This document shows positions 11,547 to 22,300 of a stretch of DNA of 64,000 nucleotides, one piece after another; position 1 is the first letter of the stretch, and every line of letters starts with the position of its first letter. The notes under the pieces are model-generated. The model was not told where the DNA came from. It saw only the letters and a program-made list of their open reading frames with translations, and made no database searches. The DNA comes from Synchiropus splendidus (Eukaryota; Chordata; Actinopteri; Syngnathiformes; Callionymidae). The stretch lies in the NCBI RefSeq assembly GCF_027744825.2, contig NC_071345.1, forward strand, positions 9,817,501 through 9,881,500, written 5' to 3'. Made by a program: the position numbers and the translations under genes.

Positions 11547-14500
11547 TGACAGTAATGGACAAAGGCATGTACTTCTCAACTGAAATGACTCCTATGAGAC
11601 ATTTGGTTGTGTTACTCTCGCAGCTTGCGTGCTTGTATTCTGGGTTGAAAAACTTGTTCAAAACATTTTGTTTTTGTACCCTCTTATTGATTTAAAGCTG
11701 CGTAAACAAGTGTTTGGACGCGTTTCTGTCGGCGCCGTAGCAGAGAACATTTCATGCTGAAGTTGTGTGGGCAGGACGTGAGCGGACATTAAGCTTGTTT
11801 GCCTGTGGCTGTTGGTATTAACAGCATTACTCTCATTGTTTCTTAAAGAGCTATTTGTTTCTGAGCTTCCTCGCAGAGATCAGCCAAAGCGTTGTGTAAC
11901 AAATGAATAAAATCAGTGTGTGATTCAGTGGATGCCGCCCTTCAACAAAGTGGACTGTCGTCCCGGTTACAGAGGATAAATGTGTTGTGTTGTATACTGA
12001 ATTAATCACAATTGGCTTAAGTGGTGGGGAGTCGGCGCCTAATTGAATCGAGATCATAGAGTTAGACAAGCCAGACGGTGACTAGAACCATCCGACCGTC
12101 TGAGGTCAAATCGGACTTGTTTAATGTCATTATTATGTTTATGGGTAACAGGCCGATACCGATTTTTGCAGATAGTTTTTTTTTTCCTCACCTAAATCCC
12201 ACACAAAAGTCACTTAGATTAAATACACTAACCAGTTTTATTTCCTTTTCTATGAACAATGAGCAGATCAAACCCACAATGTAAACTTAATTAGTTAAAT
12301 ACCGGAATGTTAACTTATTACCTCACAGACCGCTCCTCTTTTCATAGACCGGATATCGAGGGGATGAGTATCTGGGTTCTAGGTGTGCTAGTAGCAGCTG
12401 ATAGTGCACCTCCAGTCTACAACAACAGAACTTGGCTGCTTGTACAAAACAATGAACTCCACTGGCATTGGTTTCACCTGCGGTTAGCTTCGGTTAGCAT
12501 TCGTTTGTAAGCATCTTGGTAGCACTCGGATTTGCTGCGGTCATGTTGAATTACCTCCGCCAAGTTGTGTTTTCAACCCCGCTGGTTGGTTGGATGAAAC
12601 TTTCTGGTGGTAGGTGAAGGAACATGTGATTCAATTTTGGATCCAGGGATTTTTTATGGGATATCGTGTTGCAAACTACTTTCTCAATACCTGAGCATTT
12701 TTTTAAAACAAGTGCCATTTGATTTAAAAAAATGGAATTGTCATATGGTCCCATCGTGGTAGTTAAAATTCTTGTGCATAATGTAACTTAAATCCTTGCA
12801 GCTTTAAGATGCCGATGCTAGTTAATGCTAATGCTACAAGTGTACAGTAGACTTCCTTATATTATGATGCGCTGCATGTCATTTATACTTGATTCAGAGA
12901 GAATGTTTAAAGCATAGTTGTAGAACTCAAGGATCTTGACAATTCAGTGGTAAAAGCAACACATTAACATTGTGTTTATATTGATCGTTGCTTCTCCAAA
13001 GACCAGTTTGGGTTTACATGTGAAACTAAAGCACCACACTTGTCAGCGGCCTTCAACACCACGTCGCTCTGACCCGACATTATCATCCATGTTTCCTCCA
13101 GGAAAAAGTGAAGGCCGTTTTCGACAATCTGATCCAGCTGGAGCATTTGAACATCGTCAAGTTCCACAAGTACTGGGCCGATGTGAAAGAGAACCGAGCC
13201 CGGGTAGGAGAGCGTTTGGATGATTCTGTTGGGTTTTCTTTAGCCAGTAGGTGTGTGTTTCTTCTGTCTGCAGGTGATTTTCATCACTGAGTACATGTCC
13301 TCAGGAAGCCTCAAACAGTTCCTTAAGAAAACAAAGAAAAATCACAAGACCATGAATGAGAAGGTGAGGACTTGAGTGGCTGGCTGCTGATCCTGCTCGG
13401 GATCTGTGCTCACCTCTGTCTTCTTCCAGGCCTGGAAGCGCTGGTGCACTCAGATCCTGTCTGCCCTCAGGTCAGTCTTCCTCTTGCTGCATCCCGGCGA
13501 CCTCACAATGACTGGCTCATTCCTGTTTCAGCTACCTGCACTCGTGTGAACCTCCCATCATCCATGGCAACCTCACCTGTGACACCATCTTCATCCAGCA
13601 CAACGGCCTCATCAAGATCGGCTCAGGTAAAAGCCTCTCGCTTGCACCACAGCAGGACTGTTTCTAACCACCTCCCTGATGTTCCAGTGGCTCCAGACAC
13701 CATCAACAACCATGTGAAGACCTGCCGGGAGGAGCAGAAGAGCCTTCACTTCTTCGCTCCAGAATATGGAGGTGATGTTCTTTTCACAGTTCTGCTGCCT
13801 CCACTTTGAGAATGTTGTTAAGTTGTCTTTGTGCTCCAGCTGTCGCCAACGTCACCACAGCCGTGGATATCTATTCCTTTGGAATGTGCGCCTTAGAGGT
13901 CAGTGAGAGGTCTTCTTGACTGATGTTTCGTCTCCTTTGTTGTTGGAATTCCCCTCAGAAGCAGCAGCTTGTGTGAGCGAGCAGAGTTTCCTGCTCACGA
14001 GCTCGCTGCCCTGACGTTAATAAAGAGTGAAAGCTGTGTGTTCAAACTAGTTTGAGGACGTTTGGATGTGCTCCTCAGATGGCCGTGTTGGAGATCCAGA
14101 GCAACGGAGACTCCTCCTACGTGTCACAGGAAGCCATAAACAGTGCCATTCAGTCCCTGGAGGACCCGCTACAACGGGTGAGGGGGCCGTGGTCCGGCAT
14201 GTGGGGCGCTCTCACCTCACCACCCTTACGTTGCTCCCCCTGCAGGAGTTCATCCAGAAGTGTCTGGAGGTCGACCCCAGCAAGCGACCCACAGCCAAAG
14301 AGCTGCTCTTCCACCAGGCCTTGTTCGAGGTGCCATTACTGAAGCTGCTGGCTGCCCACTGCATCGTCAGCCACCAGCGTGAGTCCAGCACGCGACACGC
14401 CTCCTGCTGGGACGGCTCTCACCCCCGCTCCCTTTCTCACAGACATGATTCCTGAAAACGCTTTGGAGGAGATGACCAAGAACATGGACCCTAATTTGGT

Positions 14501-16165
14501 GATCGTTGAAGCCAAAGAAGGAGTTCTGATGAAGTGAGTGGCTGAGAAATGCAATAAAGGAAGTTATTATTGTTACAATTCCTGGTTGCTTCTTGAGTGA
14601 AACACATTTCACTGACGTTTGTCTTCAGGTTCAGGAATGTTAAAAATCCGACGAGTGATAATTCATGAGTCACATGTGTGGTGAAACTGGTGAGAGTTCA
14701 GCTGCTCTAAGGGTTTGTGTGTTTCCTGCAGGTTGTCCCAGTTTCCTGCGCTGGAGCTGGACAAGTTCCTGGAGGACGTCAGGTGACCAGTCCCTCTCAG
14801 CTTCACCGAGTCACGGAAGCTCCTTTCAGGACAAACATTTGTAATATAAATGAATGAGTTGATATTCATCACGAAAAACATAAGAAATAATAACTAAATT
14901 AATTAAAAAGGGGGAAAAAAGATGCATGTAAATATTTATTTGTTCATTGCTTAATTTAGTACAAATAAACAGTCAGTATAAGACACAAAAAAAAGAAAAA
15001 AAAAATTGTATAAAAAAAAATGAAGTTGAACAAATTTGTATTTTGAAGGGCAAACTAGAAACCATCATCATTTAATGAAGTGGACCTAAAAACGACTGCC
15101 ATAAAACGTTGATGTAATAAAATGAAATTAATTTGTACTTAAAAAAATATGAAATTAATTTGTAAAAAACAAAACAAAAAAAATACATGAATCACTTTGT
15201 CGGCCATCTTTAATTCCCCACTCTTCTTCTTGGACTCCAGGAACGGGATCTATCCTCTGACGGCGTTCGGGATGCCGTGTCCCCAGCAGCCCCAGCAGGA
15301 GGCTGTCAAGTCACCGATAGTGCCCCCTTCAGTCAAGACCCCGACTCCTGAGCCAGCGGAAATCGAGACCAGGAAGGTAGGCGCTGAGATGGAGGCCATA
15401 AATTCCCGCTCAGCTGACTAGTGACTCGCTCATGAGCTCAATGTGTTTCCCTGCTGCGCATCAGGTGATCCAGATGCAGTGCAACATCGAGCCCGTGGAC
15501 GAAGGCTCCAAACATCACGTAGGTGTTGAGGCGGGACGTGTTTGTCTGGTGGGGTGAAGGTGATTTGATGCGTCAGTGCTGTCTTCCAGTTGACCTTGCT
15601 GCTGAAGCTGGAGGACAAGCTGAACAGACACTTGAGCTGCGACTTGTTACCAAGTGAGTGTCCGGCAGTGACATCACGCACAGACACACTCATGCCTCGA
15701 CTCACACAGACTTCCACACACATGCGCCGGACGGCCGGCTGTTTGTTCCTCCCGTCACCTGACGGTTTAAAATTACACTCTGCTGCCACATGATGCGTCA
15801 CGATGCTCCGAACTTCCTCTGTTAGTTGTTTTGAAAAGCGCTGTGAAGGAAGTTTGCTCACGTCTCAGATGTTAGTGGAGTCAGAACCGCCTGCTGTGTT
15901 CTGTGTGCAGATGAGAACGTGCAGGAGCTGGCGGTGGAGCTGGTCCAGCTGGGCTTCATCAGCGAGGTCAGTGACCTTGACCCTAGTGGTGAAATGAGCT
16001 GCGACTGGTCTCTTTCACCTCTAGTTTGAAGCTGAGCATCCCGCTGACCTCTGTGTTCCTTGTTTCCAGGGCGACCAGCCACGACTCGCGTCCGTTCTCG
16101 ACGAGGCCTTCTCCAAGTTCTACAGCCGGAACGGTTCTTTAAATCCTGTGACGGTTTCCTTGTAG
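10735..16165 (+). CDS. nrbp1: Nuclear receptor-binding protein 1 (pseudokinase), 17 coding exons, 531 aa
   Basis: NRBP1 is a kinase-fold adaptor without expected phosphotransfer activity, linked in other vertebrates to ER-Golgi trafficking and Elongin/cullin substrate recognition. Coding exons: 10735-10956, 11035-11157, 13102-13203, 13274-13363, 13430-13470, 13532-13626, 13688-13771, 13840-13898, 14079-14177, 14246-14378, 14443-14533, 14732-14782, 15241-15376, 15465-15518, 15590-15653, 15911-15966, 16070-16165. An acidic N-terminus ([13 protein letters not shown]) precedes a kinase-like domain at about residues 75-330. Pseudokinase hallmarks are visible: HGNLTCDTI replaces the HRDLKPEN loop and SVAPD replaces DFG. 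The C-terminal half keeps [10 protein letters not shown] and [25 protein letters not shown], strongly conserved in NRBP1. The start chosen is the ATG at 10735 (MSEGENKQ), the usual family start. Length is close to human NRBP1 (about 535). A weak donor (gtagtt) follows exon 1. I am sure of the family; NRBP1 over NRBP2 rests on remembered similarity. Confidence 0.96.
11158..13101. other. nrbp1 intron 2 with compound microsatellite
   Basis: A 1.9-kb intron holding a compound simple repeat at about 11435-11542 and, near 12149, aggccgataccgattttt, which resembles a dispersed fish transposon end also seen near 58660. No exon is supported. The reading frames through the repeat encode only alternating Ile-Tyr or similar runs. 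Confidence 0.6.
11435..11542 (+). repeat. Compound (AT)n(GT)n(CT)n(AT)n microsatellite
   Basis: An (AT) tract of about 15 units, then (GT) about 7 units, then a (CT) tract with one GT interruption, then a second (AT) tract of about 15 units. The two AT arms are self-complementary and flank a non-pairing centre, so single strands could fold into a hairpin. It lies in nrbp1 intron 2. Confidence 0.9.
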
Positions 16166-17130
16166 CGGAGGTTTTCTCTCAGAACCTCCGCAAATGGGAC
16201 TCGCTTCATTTTTGTTGCCTCACTGGGAAGTCGCCGGAGACTCGACGCGATGGCCGCGGCCGTCTTTGTATATTCTGGTGGGAAAAAAGCTGCCACTAAG
16301 TGGCCATGGCTTTCTTTTTAAGATGTTGTGTTGTCCCACCTTCTACAGCCATCTGCTTCTCTTCTCTAAGAGGATTTACTAGTTACAACTTTAAGGAAAA
16401 TACCGTTGTGGTCGGCTGGTTTGCTAGCAAGCTAGCAGACAGCGCTGTTTTTTTTCTTTAAGTCAGTATTGAAACTGTATTTTAAATATTTTTACTTAAA
16501 ACCTTAATAGTCATGTCTGCGGAGAACAAGTGTCCTGGCATACTGCAGCGTGCATGAAGTTCGGTCATATGGTCCTTCTCCACAGACATCTGCGGACCAT
16601 CATGGCAGCAGCAACGCGGCGCGAGAGCTACAAATAAAATTCCAACAGTATATTTATTTGTGTATCTTTTCTCGAGTGTCAACTGTGATTCACGTCCAGC
16701 ACCGGAGTGTTTGAATGTACGCTTTTATTGCATTTATTTCTGTTTCCCTTGGTTTTAAAATCAGAAGTTACTGGTCAACGTGTTGCGCTGGTGGGATCCT
16801 TTGATGTGTTTTGTTTGGTCACGGTTAAACACCAGTGCGTGTTTGCTCTCCGCGTCATGCCACACGTGTTCGCTTCCGTCTTCGACTGAGGGAGAGTTGC
16901 CTTCTGCCTACTGTGCGGAGTCAGAGATTCAACGTGTCACTTTGTCATTCGTCTGTTCGCGACCTTTCGCTGGGCTGGTTTGAGCCTCTGCTGGAGTGAT
17001 TCTGAACACCAAGTGAAGGATTCACTTCCTGCGGTGGGCTGGAGTGAGGGGCGGCTTGTTACCATCTTGTGCACTGTACGCTGGACACTGCTGTTTCTGC
17101 TATAGATTTAGTCCCTTTTCCACTTCCTGA

Positions 17131-17136
17131 AATAAA
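17131..17136 (+). terminator. Poly(A) signal AATAAA of nrbp1
   Basis: Canonical hexamer about 970 bp after the nrbp1 stop, in cctgaaataaaatgtt. It is the first AATAAA found in a suitable context downstream of the stop. Confidence 0.6.
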
Positions 17137-17923
17137 ATGTTATCAGCACTTAGAAGGCCTGAGTTGTGTTGCTCTCAAACATGACCAATAAGCAGCTGCG
17201 TCAACACTGACATCGATTTTAATATCCATTTTGGAGCTTAACCTGAGGCTATGGATGTGATTATTTTATCCTCGTTCAACAATAATGTCCAGGGCAACAG
17301 CACACATCATGTCAAAAATGTTATCCACTACATTTTATACATATATAAAAATGTATGTAATATATATAAAAATATATATGTATTCTCGTCATCAGAAAAG
17401 GCACTCAACAGGTGCTCCACATTAATTTGTGATTACATTTAAGTACAATAAAAAAATTAAAAAACGTTATTTTTTACGTTTTTGCTTTTGTTGCGTATGT
17501 CTTGCAACTTTAGCCGATGAGTGATTTAATGAGATAATTTAAAATATAAATTTTAGTTGAAATGTTTAGACTAATATTTCATTTTAATTCATTTTCTAAA
17601 GTGATAAATAATAAACAAACAAAACGCATATTTTCGTGCATACGTGGTAGGGCACAACTAGGATATCACAAAGGATTGTGGGGGTTGTATTTTCTAGAAC
17701 CGGAGTCAAAACGTGTCTTCATTCTCAATCCTGATGCTGTTGTTGTCGTGTAGTTAGCACAAACCAGAAGCAGCATAGCATTTTACCCATAATGCTGTAG
17801 TAGGATGTCACAGAAACATACAGCCATACTGAGACATCTAGCGGCCATTATGTAAACTACATCAATCATACGTTAGTGACACATGAAACGACTGGAAGGA
17901 AAAGACATGGTTCAATTTTTGGC

Positions 17924-17929
17924 TTTATT
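17924..17929 (-). terminator. Candidate poly(A) signal AATAAA of macoilin
   Basis: On the minus strand the sequence reads gtaaaaataaagccaaa, about 1.4 kb past the macoilin stop codon. Chosen because it faces the nrbp1 signal with a short gap. Nearer AATAAA copies may exist, so use of this one is an inference. Confidence 0.35.
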
Positions 17930-19356
17930 TTTACAAAAGTTACATGTGAGCATCATCTCTTGTGTTGTTGAAAGGATTCGAAAAACGGTAGCCCTTGTAC
18001 ACCCCTGTACATGCGGAAAAGTCACGTGTGCCTCAGAAAACAGCTGGGTTGGACAACTTCATGCGGACAAACACGTCGCCGTACAAAATGACAGCAGTTG
18101 GAATCAAAAGTACATCAAGACTACAAAATATTTCTCATAGAAAAACAAAGCTAGAAAGCGCGTTACTAACGTCCACATCTTCTCCAGTCGTGTGGGGTTT
18201 TCAATTCTGTACATGGTGAGTAAAAAAAAAAAAAAAACAGTACGCAGCACTTCAATTCAAACACGATATCACATTACATTTGTCTTTTACTTCCGTTCAG
18301 AAAGTAAAGCTTAGAGGCACCGTCATGGAGTCAACAATAATTTATCATTCATAAACAAATAATTCAGGCTGTCAGTCAGTTTTTGGCCACAGCAATCTTT
18401 AAACGACAAGAATAAATACAAAGTAATGTTCAGCTTCTTATTGAGTCACAGCAATTTTATCTTCAACATTTAACCTTGAAAGGAAAATATCACCATTGAC
18501 ATGTCTATATTTTGGAGAACTGTACCTTTAAAAATGCAGACAATATTCATCTGTTGACAAATTAGTTTGATTATAAAAGTTTATCAAAAAAGTGTTGATT
18601 CTTTGCAAGAGTTTCTGACTTGTTCACCTGGAGCGCAGTGGTTTTTCATGGAGGCAAACCGTGGCCAGGTCAGTGGAGGTGTAGCAACAATGTAAGTTCT
18701 ACTTCATGAAATGACAGCCAAGAAAAAATGTATTTTTAGACCGAAGTCACCAAGTATTTTAAAAATATTCATTACGTAACCTCAGATAATAAATCTGGAA
18801 ACTGAGAATAAATCTCAAACTATAAATGATGCAATATTGTGCTCATAAATACCTTCAAATTGAATTATTCATAATATCATCATTTCAGAATTCATTGATA
18901 TTTTTAAGTCGTATACCTTAAAATATGACAGAAAATTGTACAAACACGTTAATAATCATCACTATTTTAATCATATTGAATATAGTGTTTAAATTCTGGC
19001 AAATGATTTGTCCTTTTCATCTCTAAAGAGCAAATATCTGTCCAGACACATCAAAAACTGGATAACACATGTTGCATACTGAAAGTGACAGTGAATCAAA
19101 TCGTTTTTTTGTGCTTATTCATGAAGTCTGGTTTGAGTTATGAGTGTGAACTTGACCGGGATCCGGACCTTGGATCACCTCCGTGCTGTGCTTGTGTCTC
19201 GGATGTGTGACATCATGTCGCCCGCGGCGGGTCGGACTCTTCAGCTCTTGGAAGCGACTTTACCAAAACGTGTTTCTCGTAGCACCAAGAGTCGTAAAAG
19301 GAGAGGAACCTCCACTTACTGATGTAAACAGACCACCAGGGACCGCTAGAGTCCTC

Positions 19357-22300
19357 CTACTTCTTCAGACACTGGTACATCAGCGCTCGAGAGTTCAGCA
19401 TGTAGCGGTCGGAGCTGAGCAGTTTGGTCAGATACTGTGGCACCGGAGGTCGCGGGGCCATGTAGGTCACCCCGGGACTGACAGCCATCACCTCTGCGAT
19501 CTTCTGCTTCATCTCACTGATCTCTCGCTCCTGCTTCAGCAGCTTATCTGCGGGCAGAGTGGACAGGGTTTAGACTCAAGCCACGGGAAGAGAAGTGGTC
19601 ATAATGTAACGGGAGCTAGGTTCTAGAAGGCAGACGGAGAGGAGAGGGAGGAAACCTTGAGCGAGCTCCAGCTGCCGCCGAGCGTCTCCCAGAGCAGAGA
19701 ACAGGTCCAGCTTGATCCGGGTCTCGGCGCTCAGGTTGTACTCCAGGTGCTGGGCCTTCTCCTGCATGGCAGACAGCGTGGACAGCAGCATGTCCGTGTC
19801 CTTCTCCACGCCGCGATACTTCCCCAGAGCCTGAGATACCAGAGGCTGCGTGAAGCTTCTGATGACCACGGGAACTCGCCAGAGAACAACATCGGCTCAC
19901 TCCACTTTCAACTGAGACTTAAAAACTGAAAGCAAAGCTACTGAGGCTTCAAAAAATATCAACGGATCTAATATTCTAAAGATATCAGTTTGTATTCATT
20001 TTAAATAAACAATGAGATCCTGACCTGGTCACATGGTCTGAACCAGGTGAGGCCTCTGGGTCAAATAGGGACTTCAATAGCCCTTATAAGGAGCTGTTTA
20101 TTATTATTATTATTATTATTATATATACTATTTTCCCATATTTTTCTTTTCACGTTTAATACATTTTTATACACAGGTCATTTTTCACTTGCTCCAGTCT
20201 CCTTCCTTTCTATTTTCAAGCCTCAGTTGAAAGACAGTGATTCCACATAAAGTGACGACAAACTAACGTCCTGCATCCAAACACCACCACGACAGTGCGA
20301 CTCTGCCTCATGCGTCACCAGGAGAATACAGCCCGTCTGAAGTGTCACCAGACTCACAACAACACAGACGCGGCGCCGGTGGCGGCGCACATGCCCACTG
20401 AGCACAAACACCACAAGCACTGACAGCACGACACCATCACGGACAGAGCACATTCCCGAGGACAGAGAGAGACACAATACCTCCAGGTCTCGCTCTAGAT
20501 CTAGCGCATGACTCTCTTTCACTTGAAACTCCAGCTGCAGTTGTTTCAACTCTGTCTCTAGATCTTTTACTCTTTTCCTTAACATCTGGCTCTCACAGTT
20601 CTCCTGCCTGAGGGCGGAGACCACAACGTTGACCATTAAGAGAGCGCCAGCCGACTCAGCGGCACAGCTGCCGTGACACAGTAGCTCCAGCGCCCAGCTC
20701 AAGTCAAACACTCCTCCACGCTCTCTGGACTCACCTGACGGCTGGACTTCGGGCCAGGTTCGCAGCCTCTTCTAGTTTCTGGGCCTGAAGTTCGGTCAGC
20801 TGCTTCTCAGCAGCAAATCTGGCCTCCGTCTCCGCCCTGGTTTTCTTCTCCAGCATGGCGCTGGTCTGCTTGTCTCTCTGCTTGCTCTTGCTCAGGCACA
20901 GTATTCTGGGAAACAAAGTGAACAGGTTAAATGTCAGGAATGGAGAGTTGGCATCATCAAACATTCAATATTCTTCATTAATATTGAGCCACATTGATTT
21001 TATTCAAAACTCCAAGTAAACAATGACATAACACATCACCGGTGTACTGTGTGCGGGGGCCACCAGATGGAGCCAAACACGGGCTTTCCCACTCACTTGC
21101 TCTGCAGCAGCATGTTGGACTGCCTGAGTAGCGCCACCTCTGGTCTGAGGCTCCTCTCGCTGTTGGTCAGGTTGCAGATGTGGCTGCGCATCTCCTGCTC
21201 GCTCTGCCTGCTGGCCTGCAGCTCGTTCTTCAGCCGCTTCATCTCCTGCTCCAGCCTGGCAGACACGAGAGCGGGACGCGTCAGTGTTGACGCCAGCGCC
21301 ACCTGTGGGCGGCCTCCATAAGCACCGACCTGCTGAGCTGCTCCGCGTGGTGGTTCTGAGCTGCTGTGTTTTTGTCGACAGCATCCCTGTTGGGGCTGAT
21401 GGTTTTGGGGCTGGACCTCGGCTTCTTCTCCATCCTGCCAGCAGGGGGCGACGGAGTGTTTGTGCTGGACCTGCGGGCTTTGGGCGAGGAGTTCTTCGCT
21501 GCTCGTGTGGCTTTCGTGCCCTGATCCTCTTGAGGTAGATTTTCTGAGGTGGTGGAGGACTCCGGCCCCCCTGAGGACTCTTTTGATTCGCTGACACTGG
21601 ACTTGGCCCCGCCCAGCCTTCTGGGTATGTCAGTGGCCCTCTGCTCCTGCGTCACCTTCTCCTCACTGCAGATCTGATGGCAGTCTGTGTTGTTGGTCTC
21701 GTCGTGAGCCACCAGGGTACCGTTCTGGCATTGATACAAACTGGACTCTGGCTTTGTCTTCCACTTTGAGTCTAAGAAGAAGAACATCCCGTTAAATATT
21801 CAGCTGGGCTGGACCGACCCGGGCGGCCTGGACTCACTGCTCACGGCGTCCGTGCCAGCTTTGGGGAACACCTGCAGGCTGGGGGGCAGCGAGTGCTGCA
21901 GGAGGTGCATGTGAAAGTCGTTCTCGCTCTGCACAGCTTTCTGGATGCGAAGCTTGAAGATGTTGGTGAAGTAGCAGGTGGCATCGAAGCCCAAATACAC
22001 GACTGGATATCCAATGCTTGATGTCAAGGGAAAAGAACAAACAAGTCAGTTTCTCACAAAAGACACAGACACTGCAAGCGACACAGTCGGGGCTGTGGTT
22101 TCATTTAGAATCTAACTTCAAACTCCTCACTTAACCGGCCGAATTTGGCCCCCAGGCCCTGAGTTTGACACCTGGAGGAGAGGATCATCTTGGCAGGGTG
22201 ATAAAGAGTGGTAAACCTCACACTGTAGGGTGTGTCAAAATAAAGAAAAAACTTCTGGTCACATGACCACTTGTGACACCAAACATCCATCCTGAGTCCA

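Larger units (their letters stand above)
16166..19356. other. Converging 3' UTRs of nrbp1 and macoilin
   Basis: No separate gene is supported. 16166 to about 17155 is the presumed nrbp1 3' UTR, ending after AATAAA at 17131-17136. About 17905-19356 is the presumed macoilin 3' UTR, read on the minus strand, with AATAAA at 17929-17924. The approximately 750-bp gap is AT-rich. 19140-19356 contains GC-richer sequence just downstream of the macoilin stop; reading frames there have no recognisable similarity. A poly-A run sits at 18222-18237. Confidence 0.5.
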
